This document shows positions 1-5,643 of a stretch of 5,858 nucleotides of DNA, in pieces. The stretch lies in NCBI GenBank assembly GCA_937916025.1, contig CALGGX010000339.1:1-5858 (forward strand), written 5' to 3'. The position numbers and the translations under genes are program-made. Position 1 is the first letter of the stretch. Every line of letters starts with the position of its first letter. A model generated the notes under the pieces. The model searched no databases and was not told the origin of the DNA. It worked only from the letters and a program-made list of their open reading frames with translations. The stretch is from an uncultured Selenomonadales bacterium. Its GTDB lineage: Bacteria > Bacillota_C > Negativicutes > Selenomonadales > Selenomonadaceae.

Positions 1-122
1 TTAAAAATCCCGTCCCCCCAATTACGAATTACGAATTAATAATTACGCATTGCTTATTAATGCGTAATTAAAAATCCCGTCCCCCCAATTACGAATTACG
101 AATTAATAATTACGCATTGCTT
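1..122. repeat. Two identical 55-bp AT-rich direct repeats
   Basis: Bases 1-55 and 68-122 are identical over 55 bp, separated by a 12-bp linker (56-67). Each copy has a GC patch (CGTCCCCCC) followed by in-phase heptads: TTACGAA twice, then TTAATAA, then TTACGCA. Copy 1 begins at the window edge, so the true unit may be longer than the visible 67-bp period. Copy 2 ends 3 bp before the ftsQ Shine-Dalgarno sequence. The heptad motif recurs at 4074-4147. This looks like a dispersed intergenic repeat of the host genome; no protein is encoded in it. Seen directly; the family is not identified. Confidence 0.9.
40..70. repeat. 12-bp inverted repeat (hairpin) in the repeat linker
   Basis: Bases 40-51 (TAATTACGCATT) are the exact reverse complement of 59-70, with a 7-nt loop at 52-58. 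No T-tract follows, so it is not a standard intrinsic terminator. The right arm lies in the linker between the two direct repeat copies; copy 2 has the left arm (107-118) but lacks the matching right arm. It could be the tip of a palindromic repeat element or a recombination remnant. Confidence 0.75.
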
Positions 123-125
123 TTC

Positions 126-134
126 AGGTGGTGA
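126..134 (+). promoter_or_regulatory. ftsQ ribosome binding site
   Basis: AGGTGGTGA matches the extended Shine-Dalgarno AGGAGGTGA at 8 of 9 positions. Two ATG codons follow in tandem at 136 and 139. Measured from the end of the GGTGG core (131), the spacers are 4 and 7 nt, which favours the second ATG. Confidence 0.7.
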
Positions 135-138
135 GATG

Positions 139-921
139 ATGGCGAAGGCGAAAATGCAATCGAAAACAAAAGTCGCCAAACAAACGCGCGCGCGTCCGAA
201 ACGACGGAGCGGACGACGAATTTCGCGCGGCTTGTTTTACATGATCGCAACGGCTTTGTTTTTGTGGGTGCTGGTTTACACGCCGTTATTCTCACTGCAA
301 CAGATTAAATTGGACGGCGCGGTTTATCTTACGCCCGATGACATTCTGCACGTGGCGCAAATACATTACGGCGAGCCGCTCTTCGAGCTCGAAACCGACA
401 CCGTGGCGGCGCGGTTGCGAAACGACTTGCGATTTGAAGAAGTATCGGTGCATCGAAGTCTGCCGTCGACATTGGAAGTGGAGCTCGTCGAGCGAAAACC
501 GATCGCCACAATCATTTGCGATTACGGCTATCTCGATCTCGATCGCAACGGCAAGGTGATCGACAGTTACAAGACGCTGAAGGGCATGCCGATTCCGATG
601 CTCACGGGCGCGCTCATCAACGACTTGTATATCGGCGACGACGTCGATGACGATATGATTTTGAAAATCCTCTACTTCCTTCAGCAATTGGACGACGAGT
701 CGCTGAACAAAATCTCTGAAGTTGCGATAGTTGATGAAGATTACGTCGTGGCTTATACCGACATGGCAAAGGCGGTTCAGATCAGAATCGGCAAACTCGA
801 ACGGCTCGAGGAGAAGGCGCGCTTGACGGAGAATTTTTTGAAGGATTTGGAAGTCAATCCGCATCCCGTCGAATACGTCGACTTCAATTATACCGCGCCG
901 TTCATCAAACTCGCGCAATGA
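139..921 (+). CDS. ftsQ: Cell division protein FtsQ/DivIB
   Basis: FtsQ/DivIB is a bitopic inner-membrane protein of the divisome that links early and late division proteins together with FtsL and FtsB/DivIC. This 260-residue product has the family layout: a basic cytoplasmic tail (about 1-30, rich in K and R), one membrane helix (about 31-50), a POTRA domain (about 51-120, starting FSLQQIKLDG and ending VELVERKP), and a beta domain ending in YVDFNYTAPFIKL, typical of the family's C-terminus. Length is normal. The start at 139 is preferred over 136 on Shine-Dalgarno spacing. ftsQ usually sits in the division and cell-wall cluster before ftsA and ftsZ. Here the next gene converges on it directly, so it ends the cluster or stands apart; what lies upstream is outside the window. 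No promoter is visible between the repeat and the gene. Confidence 0.92.
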   Translation: MAKAKMQSKTKVAKQTRARPKRRSGRRISRGLFYMIATALFLWVLVYTPLFSLQQIKLDGAVYLTPDDILHVAQIHYGEPLFELETDTVAARLRNDLRFEEVSVHRSLPSTLEVELVERKPIATIICDYGYLDLDRNGKVIDSYKTLKGMPIPMLTGALINDLYIGDDVDDDMILKILYFLQQLDDESLNKISEVAIVDEDYVVAYTDMAKAVQIRIGKLERLEEKARLTENFLKDLEVNPHPVEYVDFNYTAPFIKLAQ

Positions 922-1698
922 TCAATTGAGTTCGGCGAGCTTCCGAAACTTCTCATGCAAATACAACAGCACTTGACGTTGCGATTCGGCGTCGTTGGAG
1001 CCGCAAGCACTGTCGTCGACAGGCATGCTCGACAGTCCGATCCGGTTGACGATGGCATTATTCGACGCCTGCCGCAATAACTGCACGATGTGCGCAACAT
1101 TCTCCGACGATCGATCGGAATAAAACTCGGCAATGCCGGCGAGCAATCGTCCGGCACTTTTTATTGATGCGGTTCGGCGACCGGCGATTGTCTTTACGTC
1201 CGCGCGGAGCGAGTGTTTGAAACGCTCGGAGAAGAGCATGCGCTCGTCCATCAAACAAGCGACGCCGATGATGTATTGCGCGGCTTGCAACCGCTCGCCG
1301 ATCTCGCGCTCGGGCATTTCGTCATACGCGACCGGCTCGAACTGTAATTGATCGATGCCGAGTTGCAAACATTCTTTGATCAGCAATTGCGTGTAAGGCA
1401 GGCGATTGTTAAAAACGCAAACGCGCTCGCCGCTCGGGATTGTTGCGATGTCGAGGAAGAATTTCGTCGTCGGATGCAGGTCGAGCACGAAGAGTTTTCC
1501 GCGCGGAATGATTTTTTCGAGCACGCACTCTTGCGTCAATGCGCAGATGTAAAACGCATTGGATTGCGCGCGAGTGACTTCGTCGGTGGTCATGGTATCG
1601 ATCGGAATTTCTTCGCCGATCAGCGACGCAATTTCAGATTTGATTTCTTCGGCGATCAGCGCGCTGCTCCCGACCGCGATTAATTTCAGCTCATTCAC
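922..1698 (-). CDS. Unrecognised protein resembling a regulator's ligand-sensing domain
   Basis: No family is assigned with confidence. The 258-residue product starts with a beta strand and glycine turn (LKLIAVGSS, 5-12) and continues with alternating strands and helices, including GKLFVLDL (67-74), IPSGERVCVFN (87-97) and LQLGIDQLQF (111-120). This order recalls the N-terminal receptor modules I associate with some sigma-54 activators of Negativicutes and Clostridia, but no AAA+ domain and no helix-turn-helix are present. There is no signal peptide or membrane helix, so it should be cytoplasmic. The start is GTG at 1698, inside the end of the LysR gene (8-bp overlap), with AAGGAG (1709-1714) 10 nt upstream, so the two are probably translationally coupled. 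A sensor or partner for the LysR circuit is possible but unproven. Confidence 0.75.
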   Translation of the reverse strand: MNELKLIAVGSSALIAEEIKSEIASLIGEEIPIDTMTTDEVTRAQSNAFYICALTQECVLEKIIPRGKLFVLDLHPTTKFFLDIATIPSGERVCVFNNRLPYTQLLIKECLQLGIDQLQFEPVAYDEMPEREIGERLQAAQYIIGVACLMDERMLFSERFKHSLRADVKTIAGRRTASIKSAGRLLAGIAEFYSDRSSENVAHIVQLLRQASNNAIVNRIGLSSMPVDDSACGSNDAESQRQVLLYLHEKFRKLAELN

Positions 1699-2569
1699 TG
1701 CTGCTCATCTCCTTCGCCAAATTCAAAATCGCCGCCGCCGCGTGCGATTGATGCCGATTGGTTTTGTAAGCCGCCAATGTCTGAAGAAAGATCGGCGGTT
1801 CGAGTGCAACGGTCGCCAAGTTCTGATCGAACTCGCAAAGACTCTCGGGCAGGGTCGTGATGCCGCAATCGTCTGCCGCGAGTTGTTTTGCGGTTTGCAC
1901 TCGCGATGATTCATACACGACGCGCGGCGAAATTCCTGCCGTCGAAAACGCATTTCCGATCTTCCGGCGATAAACCGAGTCGTTTCCGATCAAAATCAAT
2001 TTCTCGTCGTGCAGTTCGTCGATCGGGATTGAATTGCGGCGGCGAAATTTATGTTGTCTCGAGCAGCACACGACGAGCTCCTCGCGCGAGAGGTTGATGT
2101 AAGTCAGAGTGCCGAGCTCGAGACCGTCAAAGACGATTGCCGCATCGATTGCGTCTTCGATCAACATTTTTTGGAGATTTTCGGTCGAGTCCTCGCGAAT
2201 TGAAATTCTTATGTTTGGATAACTTCCGATGAAGTTTTTGATCAATTGCATGCTCGAGATCGTATCGCCGAACGCCGTCGAACCGAGCCGCAACACTCCG
2301 CCGTTGAGATCTTTCAACGCATTGATCTCGTTAAGCGTGTTCGAGATGCCTTGCATGAGTTTCTCGACGTGCGCGTAAAAGATTTTGCCTTCGGTGGTGA
2401 GAGTTGCCTGTTTTAAACTCCGATCGATCAGCCGAATGCCGAGCTCGTCTTCAAGCGTGCGGACGGCGTTCGTAACTGCCGGTTGCGAGACGTAGAGCAG
2501 TTCGGCGGCGCGAGTGAAGCTGTTGACTTTACTCACCATCAGAAAATATTCCAGTTGCCTGATCTCCAA
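1691..2569 (-). CDS. LysR-family transcriptional regulator
   Basis: This is a one-component DNA-binding regulator of the LysR family, 292 residues, normal length. The N-terminal winged helix-turn-helix is clear (about 1-60): EIRQLEYFLMVSKVNSFTRA, then AAELLYVSQPAVTNAVRTLE, then LGIRLIDR. A linker helix (about 61-88) leads to a periplasmic-binding-protein-like effector domain from about 91 (GVLRLGSTA) to the end. The start is taken as TTG at 2567-2569, because GGAGGT lies 6 nt upstream and the product then begins MEIRQLEYF as family members do; starts farther upstream would add residues encoded by the ribosome site itself. It is divergent from the lyase at 2727, the classic arrangement for LysR control of the neighbouring gene, and overlaps the next minus-strand gene by 8 bp. 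The effector is unknown; a substrate or product of the lyase is the natural guess. Confidence 0.93.
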   Translation of the reverse strand: MEIRQLEYFLMVSKVNSFTRAAELLYVSQPAVTNAVRTLEDELGIRLIDRSLKQATLTTEGKIFYAHVEKLMQGISNTLNEINALKDLNGGVLRLGSTAFGDTISSMQLIKNFIGSYPNIRISIREDSTENLQKMLIEDAIDAAIVFDGLELGTLTYINLSREELVVCCSRQHKFRRRNSIPIDELHDEKLILIGNDSVYRRKIGNAFSTAGISPRVVYESSRVQTAKQLAADDCGITTLPESLCEFDQNLATVALEPPIFLQTLAAYKTNRHQSHAAAAILNLAKEMSSSE

Positions 2570-2575
2570 GAGAAC

Positions 2576-2581
2576 ACCTCC
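2576..2581 (-). promoter_or_regulatory. LysR gene ribosome binding site fixing a TTG start
   Basis: On the minus strand GGAGGT is followed by 6 nt (GTTCTC) and TTG. No ATG is at a suitable distance. This site decides the LysR start at 2569. Confidence 0.8.
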
Positions 2582-2600
2582 CTCGAAAGAATGTTGAGCA

Positions 2601-2629
2601 ATTATATCATCGAGCGGTCGCAATGTATC
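2601..2629 (-). promoter_or_regulatory. Predicted promoter of the LysR gene
   Basis: On the minus strand a perfect TATAAT -10 box lies at 2601-2606. With a 17-bp spacer the -35 position is 2624-2629 (GATACA, 3 of 6 matches to TTGACA), a weak box. Transcription would start near 2594 and give a short leader. The -35 region overlaps the dyad at 2625-2633, as expected for LysR autoregulation. Confidence 0.55.
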
Positions 2630-2665
2630 ATACGCGGTTTTTGTTTTTCTATAACAGGGCTGTAT
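2625..2665. promoter_or_regulatory. Candidate LysR operator: two dyads in the divergent spacer
   Basis: Two short dyads lie between the divergent genes. The first is GTAT-C-ATAC (2625-2633). The second is ACAG-GG-CTGT (2654-2663), embedded in AT-N11-AT (2651-2665), which fits the LysR T-N11-A consensus. Relative to the predicted lyase start of transcription near 2701 the centres are about -72 and -43, close to the usual recognition and activation sites of LysR proteins. The dyads are seen; the binding is inferred. Confidence 0.45.
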
Positions 2666-2694
2666 TGGTAATTGCGCTCGCGCGGCGATATAAT
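2665..2694 (+). promoter_or_regulatory. Predicted promoter of the lyase gene
   Basis: A perfect TATAAT -10 box is at 2689-2694. TTGGTA at 2665-2670 (4 of 6 matches) is the -35 candidate with an 18-bp spacer. Transcription would start near 2701. The weak -35 box directly beside the AT-N11-AT dyad suits an activator-dependent promoter. Confidence 0.55.
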
Positions 2695-2726
2695 CCCGTC
2701 AAACGAATTTGAAGGAGGCAAATACA

Positions 2727-4073
2727 ATGCAGTCAACAGTCATCGACAGTCAAGTCTTCGGCTATCTGTTCAGCACGGACGAAATGCGCAACGTCTTCAG
2801 CGATCGCGCTTGGGTGCAGAAATTCCTCGACATGGAAGCGGCACTTGCAAAAGCGCAGGGCGAGCTCGGCGTCATTCCGAAAGACAAAGCCGACATCATC
2901 AACGAGTACGCGAAAGCAGAGTTGCTCGATATCCCGTCGATCGGGGAGTTCATCAAGAGCTCGATCACGATCGTTCCGGTTCTGAAGGCTTTCAAGAAAG
3001 TCCTGCCCGACAATGCGGGAGAATATGTGCACTGGGGCGCGACGAGTCAAGACGTGTACGACACCGCGCTCGTTCTGATGCAGCGCGACGCGTATGAGAT
3101 CATCCTCCGCGATCTGAAAATCTGCCTCCGCAGCATTCTGAAACTCGTCAAGAAGTATCGCGCAACGCCGATGGCGGGGCGCACTCACGTCGTGCATGCA
3201 ATTCCGATCACGTTCGGCTACAAAGCGGCGGTGTGGGCGGACGAGCTCGGGCGCGCAATCGAGCGCATGGAGCAAATGTATGATCGCGTGTTCGTCGGCG
3301 AAATGGCGGGCGCGGTCGGAACACTCGCCTCGCAACCGGAGAAGGGGCTCGAAACACAGAAACGCATGTTCGAGATTCTCGGACTGAACGTCCCGACGAT
3401 TGCATGGCATGTGGCTCGCGACAGTCAGGCGGAGTTCGTCTCGGTGCTCGCGCTTTGCGCAGGAACGCTCGGGCGCATCAACCATGAAATCTTCACCCTG
3501 CAACGGACGGAGATTCTCGAGCTCGAGGAGCCGTTCTTCATGGGCAAGGTCGGCTCGTCGACGATGCCGCAGAAGCGCAATCCGGCCGTGCTCGAGAACG
3601 TGCTCGCCCTGCTTCGCAATGTGCGCGGTCTCGCTCCGACGATCGTCGAGAGTATGATCAGCGAGAACGAGCGCGATTGGGGCTGCTTCATCTCGGAATG
3701 GGAAGCAATTCCGAAGGCATGCTTGCTGATGGCGGCGGCACTCGACAAGTCGAAGAACATTTTCGAGAATCTGATCGTGTACGAGGCGCATATGGAGCGC
3801 AATCTGAACGTGCAGAAGGGCTTGATGATGAGCGAGTGCGTGATGATGCACCTCGCCGAGCGGCTCGGGCGCATGACGGCTCACGACATCGTCTACAAGG
3901 TCGCGATGGAAGCGTACGAAAAAGAAGTGCCGATGAAAGACATCATGATGCAGACGAAGGCAGTGACGGACGCATTCAAAGAGGAAGAGATCGACTACAT
4001 GCTCGACCCGCATAACTACGTGGGGCTCGCGCCGACATTCGCCGATCGCGTCCTCGAAAAATACAATGCGTAA
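2727..4073 (+). CDS. Fumarase/aspartase-superfamily lyase (adenylosuccinate lyase/CMLE-like)
   Basis: This is a cytoplasmic, probably homotetrameric lyase of the superfamily that contains adenylosuccinate lyase, argininosuccinate lyase, fumarase and carboxymuconate cycloisomerase. Most members split a C-N or C-O bond by beta-elimination and release fumarate. All three conserved regions are present in the 448 residues: HWGATSQD (102-109), GRTHVVHA with the catalytic-region histidine (151-158), and the signature GSSTMPQKRNP (276-286) with the catalytic loop serine. The start at 2727 is chosen because AAGGAGG (2712-2718) lies 8 nt upstream. The HWGATSQD and PMAGRTH forms are closer to cycloisomerase-like members than to housekeeping PurB. 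With a divergent LysR gene and a downstream anion transporter, a catabolic role on a succinyl-type conjugate or related dicarboxylate is more likely than purine synthesis; the substrate cannot be read from sequence. The last codons, AAT GCG TAA, lie in repeat-like DNA. Confidence 0.85.
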   Translation: MQSTVIDSQVFGYLFSTDEMRNVFSDRAWVQKFLDMEAALAKAQGELGVIPKDKADIINEYAKAELLDIPSIGEFIKSSITIVPVLKAFKKVLPDNAGEYVHWGATSQDVYDTALVLMQRDAYEIILRDLKICLRSILKLVKKYRATPMAGRTHVVHAIPITFGYKAAVWADELGRAIERMEQMYDRVFVGEMAGAVGTLASQPEKGLETQKRMFEILGLNVPTIAWHVARDSQAEFVSVLALCAGTLGRINHEIFTLQRTEILELEEPFFMGKVGSSTMPQKRNPAVLENVLALLRNVRGLAPTIVESMISENERDWGCFISEWEAIPKACLLMAAALDKSKNIFENLIVYEAHMERNLNVQKGLMMSECVMMHLAERLGRMTAHDIVYKVAMEAYEKEVPMKDIMMQTKAVTDAFKEEEIDYMLDPHNYVGLAPTFADRVLEKYNA

Positions 4074-4147
4074 TGAATAATTAGGAATTAGGAATTAGGA
4101 ATGCGGAATGAATAATTAATTACGAATTATGAATTACGAATTACGAA
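4074..4147. repeat. Heptad repeat array between lyase and transporter
   Basis: The stretch is built from 7-bp units of the form TNNNNAA: TGAATAA, TTAGGAA three times, TGCGGAA, TGAATAA, then after a 4-bp slip (TTAA) TTACGAA, TTATGAA, TTACGAA, TTACGAA. The last block matches the heptads at 22-35 near ftsQ. The 10-mer AATGCGTAAT at 59-68 also occurs at 4065-4074, covering the lyase stop codon. This is probably the same dispersed repeat family. No open reading frame or clear promoter is present. Confidence 0.85.
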
Positions 4148-4155
4148 TTGCCTTT

Positions 4156-4184
4156 CGGACAGTCTCTCCGCTGTCCGTTTTTTT
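4156..4184 (+). terminator. Intrinsic terminator just upstream of the transporter start
   Basis: CGGACAG (4156-4162) pairs perfectly with CTGTCCG (4171-4177) around an 8-nt loop and is followed by seven T residues (4178-4184). It lies about 80 bp past the lyase stop and ends 8 nt before the Shine-Dalgarno sequence of the next gene. It therefore ends lyase transcripts and may also act as an attenuator for the transporter, since no promoter fits between it and the start codon. Confidence 0.85.
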
Positions 4185-4204
4185 CTAAAGAGAGGAGGTT
4201 CCCC

Positions 4205-5188
4205 ATGAACGCGCAACAAAAAAAGAAGTTGGCGGCGGTGATTGTGTTCGGATTAATCATCTGGTTTTGCCCGCACACTGAAGAAATCACTCCGATCGCG
4301 TGGCATTTGTTCGCGATCTTCGCCGCAACAATCCTCGGCTTTATCCTTCAACCGCTCCCGATCGGTGCGGTCGCATTTATCGGCGTAACGACCGCCGCGC
4401 TTACCGGAGTTGTGACGGTCGGCGTTGCAATTTCCGGCTACGGCAACAGCACGATCCGGCTGATCATCTGCGCCTTCCTGCTCGCGCGAGCATTTATAAA
4501 GAGCGGGCTCGGGCGGCGCATCTCTTTCTTGATTATAAAAGCGATCGGTAAATCGAGTTTGACGCTCGGCTATGCGATCACTCTGTCGGACTTCGTGATC
4601 TCGCCGGCAACTCCGTCGTCAACCGCACGTGCTGAAGAATTCGTATTTGATCTGAATCGATTCGGTGACGAGACGGGTTCGCCCGACAATCTTCGTGTTT
4701 CAGTGATTGACTCGAACACACAACAGTTCAACGGACGGATTTATCGGCGAGATGAAAACGGTCGATACACCATACGGCTAAATGGTCAGAAGCACTTCCT
4801 GCATTTGGATGTGTGGAAAGCGCATTGCGGCGAGCCGCCCGAAGGCGCATATATTCTCCACCGCGACGATAATAATGATCACAACGACATCGAGAACTTG
4901 TGTATGATGGACAGTCTCGAGTTTCTGAAATGGCGTCGGGAAAATGCACCGCTTCAAATCGCTGTATGTAAGTGGTGCGGGGCGGCATTTGCTTTCACGA
5001 CGATTGGACGCAAGCCAACACTGTGCTCGGAATACTGCAAGAATAAATTCAATCGCGCGCGTTATCAAGTGGAACGCGAGTGCGTCATCTGCGGGCGCAA
5101 GTTTTTAACTTACAAGTATCATCCGAAGCAGACGTGCTCACCGGAATGTCGGATCAAATTGATGCTCATGCCCAAAGACGACGATTGA
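4205..5188 (+). CDS. Truncated DASS anion transporter fused in frame to an HNH-like segment
   Basis: The 327-residue frame is a chimera. Residues 1-143 are the N-terminal part of a divalent anion:sodium symporter, the family of citrate, succinate and tartrate carriers, with hydrophobic helices (about 10-21, 33-48, 54-72, 84-97) and the landmarks GLGRR (101-105), LTLGYAI (119-125) and SPATPSSTARA (133-143). Full-length relatives continue for some 330 residues. From residue 144 the sequence is soluble: an HNH-type domain (about 175-243) and two zinc knuckles. AGGAGG (4193-4198) lies 6 nt before the ATG at 4205. The family's sodium-site motif SNT reads SST (138-140). The truncated membrane part cannot form the complete carrier fold, so transport is very unlikely; whether the chimera is expressed is unknown. 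An intergenic terminator lies directly upstream. Confidence 0.8.
   Translation: MNAQQKKKLAAVIVFGLIIWFCPHTEEITPIAWHLFAIFAATILGFILQPLPIGAVAFIGVTTAALTGVVTVGVAISGYGNSTIRLIICAFLLARAFIKSGLGRRISFLIIKAIGKSSLTLGYAITLSDFVISPATPSSTARAEEFVFDLNRFGDETGSPDNLRVSVIDSNTQQFNGRIYRRDENGRYTIRLNGQKHFLHLDVWKAHCGEPPEGAYILHRDDNNDHNDIENLCMMDSLEFLKWRRENAPLQIAVCKWCGAAFAFTTIGRKPTLCSEYCKNKFNRARYQVERECVICGRKFLTYKYHPKQTCSPECRIKLMLMPKDDD
4634..5187 (+). mobile_element. Candidate foreign segment encoding an HNH endonuclease-like domain
   Basis: This stretch of about 555 bp interrupts the transporter. Its product, residues 144-327 of the chimera, has an HNH_3-like core: HLDVWKAHCGEPPEG (200-214), then ILHRDDN (217-223), then N227 and IENL (229-232), as in phage and intron-borne homing nucleases. 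The usual His-His pair reads Leu-His, so activity is uncertain. Two tandem CxxC...CxxxC motifs follow (C255, C258, C274, C278 and C293, C296, C311, C315), likely zinc-binding. There is no ATG with a ribosome site inside the segment; it is read only as an extension of the transporter frame. No terminal inverted repeats, transposase or target duplication are visible. Edges are approximate, set by where transporter similarity stops (about 4633) and resumes (about 5188). Confidence 0.6.
4668..4696 (+). other. Possible RNA hairpin near the left edge of the HNH segment
   Basis: CGGG-TTCG-CCCG (4674-4685) forms a tight 4-bp stem with a four-base loop. An outer stem of ACGAG (4668-4672) with TTCGT (4692-4696), including one G-T pair, encloses it with an asymmetric internal loop. 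It lies inside the coding frame before the HNH fold. It could be a remnant of a structured RNA element or chance in GC-rich coding sequence. Confidence 0.25.
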
Positions 5189-5607
5189 CGAGCGCGCTGT
5201 CGAGGTCCGGCTTCATCAAAACAGTCTCGACGATGGCAGGCGACGCAATTCAAGCGGCAGGTTTTTCATGGCTGACGGCGTTCATCATTCTCGTGTTGAT
5301 TTACGTCTATTCGCATTACGGCTTCGCGAGTGTCTCGGCTCACCTCAGTGCGATGTATGCCGCATTCCTCTCGGTATCGGTCGTGGTCGGTACTCCGCCT
5401 CTGTTGGCGGCAATCGCATTCGCCGCTCTGTCGAACATCATGATCCCGCTCACGCATTACGGCGGCGGCGCGGCTCCGATCCTCTACGGCGCGGGTTTCG
5501 TTACTCAAGGCGAGTGGTGGAAGCTCGGATTTATCGTTGTGACAGTCAACTTGGTGATCTGGTTGGGCATCGGGAGCCTCTGGTGGAAGATGATCGGGCT
5601 TTGGTAA
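5188..5607 (+). pseudogene. C-terminal remnant of the DASS transporter
   Basis: From 5188 a different frame from the upstream chimera (shifted -1) encodes about 139 residues of the transporter's C-terminus. It begins TSALSRSGFIKTVST and passes through YSHYGFASVSAHLSAMY, the second substrate-site region, then MIPLTHYGGGAAPILYGAG and GEWWKLGFIV, and ends at TAA. These landmarks match CitT-type members, where the same block starts near residue 345, so the core between about 145 and 335 of a normal protein is missing here. There is no start codon with a ribosome site, so it is unlikely to be translated independently. With 4205-4633 it represents one original gene that has been split. Confidence 0.85.
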
Positions 5608-5611
5608 TCAA

Positions 5612-5623
5612 CTCCGCGCGGAG
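5612..5623. repeat. 12-bp perfect palindrome after the transporter remnant
   Basis: CTCCGCGCGGAG is a perfect GC-rich palindrome directly after the stop codon, upstream of the terminator. It has no loop and may only add structure to the transcript end. Confidence 0.4.
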
Positions 5624-5643
5624 CTCGAATGCTCGAAAAAAAT

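Noticed and set aside
1..122. CRISPR array
   Set aside because: There are only two copies, a 12-bp linker far shorter than a spacer, and internal heptad structure; no cas genes are in view.
292..918. Minus-strand open frame opposite ftsQ
   Set aside because: It mirrors ftsQ codon bias and shows no domain features or ribosome site.
2733..4013. Long minus-strand open frame opposite the lyase (426 codons)
   Set aside because: It is the shadow of the lyase gene: it is His/Arg-rich with no recognisable domain and no ribosome site, while the plus strand has full lyase signatures.
2727..4073. Housekeeping purB assignment
   Set aside because: The conserved regions read closer to cycloisomerase-like members, and the LysR/transporter setting is catabolic; the gene symbol is withheld.
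4634..5187. Intein or self-splicing intron in the transporter
   Set aside because: Removing the segment does not restore the transporter: about 190 core residues are missing. The right part is in another frame from the left, and no intein splice residues were seen at the edges.
5080..5188. Possible -1 frameshift joining the chimera to the transporter C-terminus (T-run at 5102-5106, CCCAAAG at 5171-5177)
   Set aside because: A -1 shift would reach the right frame, but GTTTTTA is an imperfect slippery site and CCCAAAG is in the wrong phase. The joined product would still lack the transporter core.
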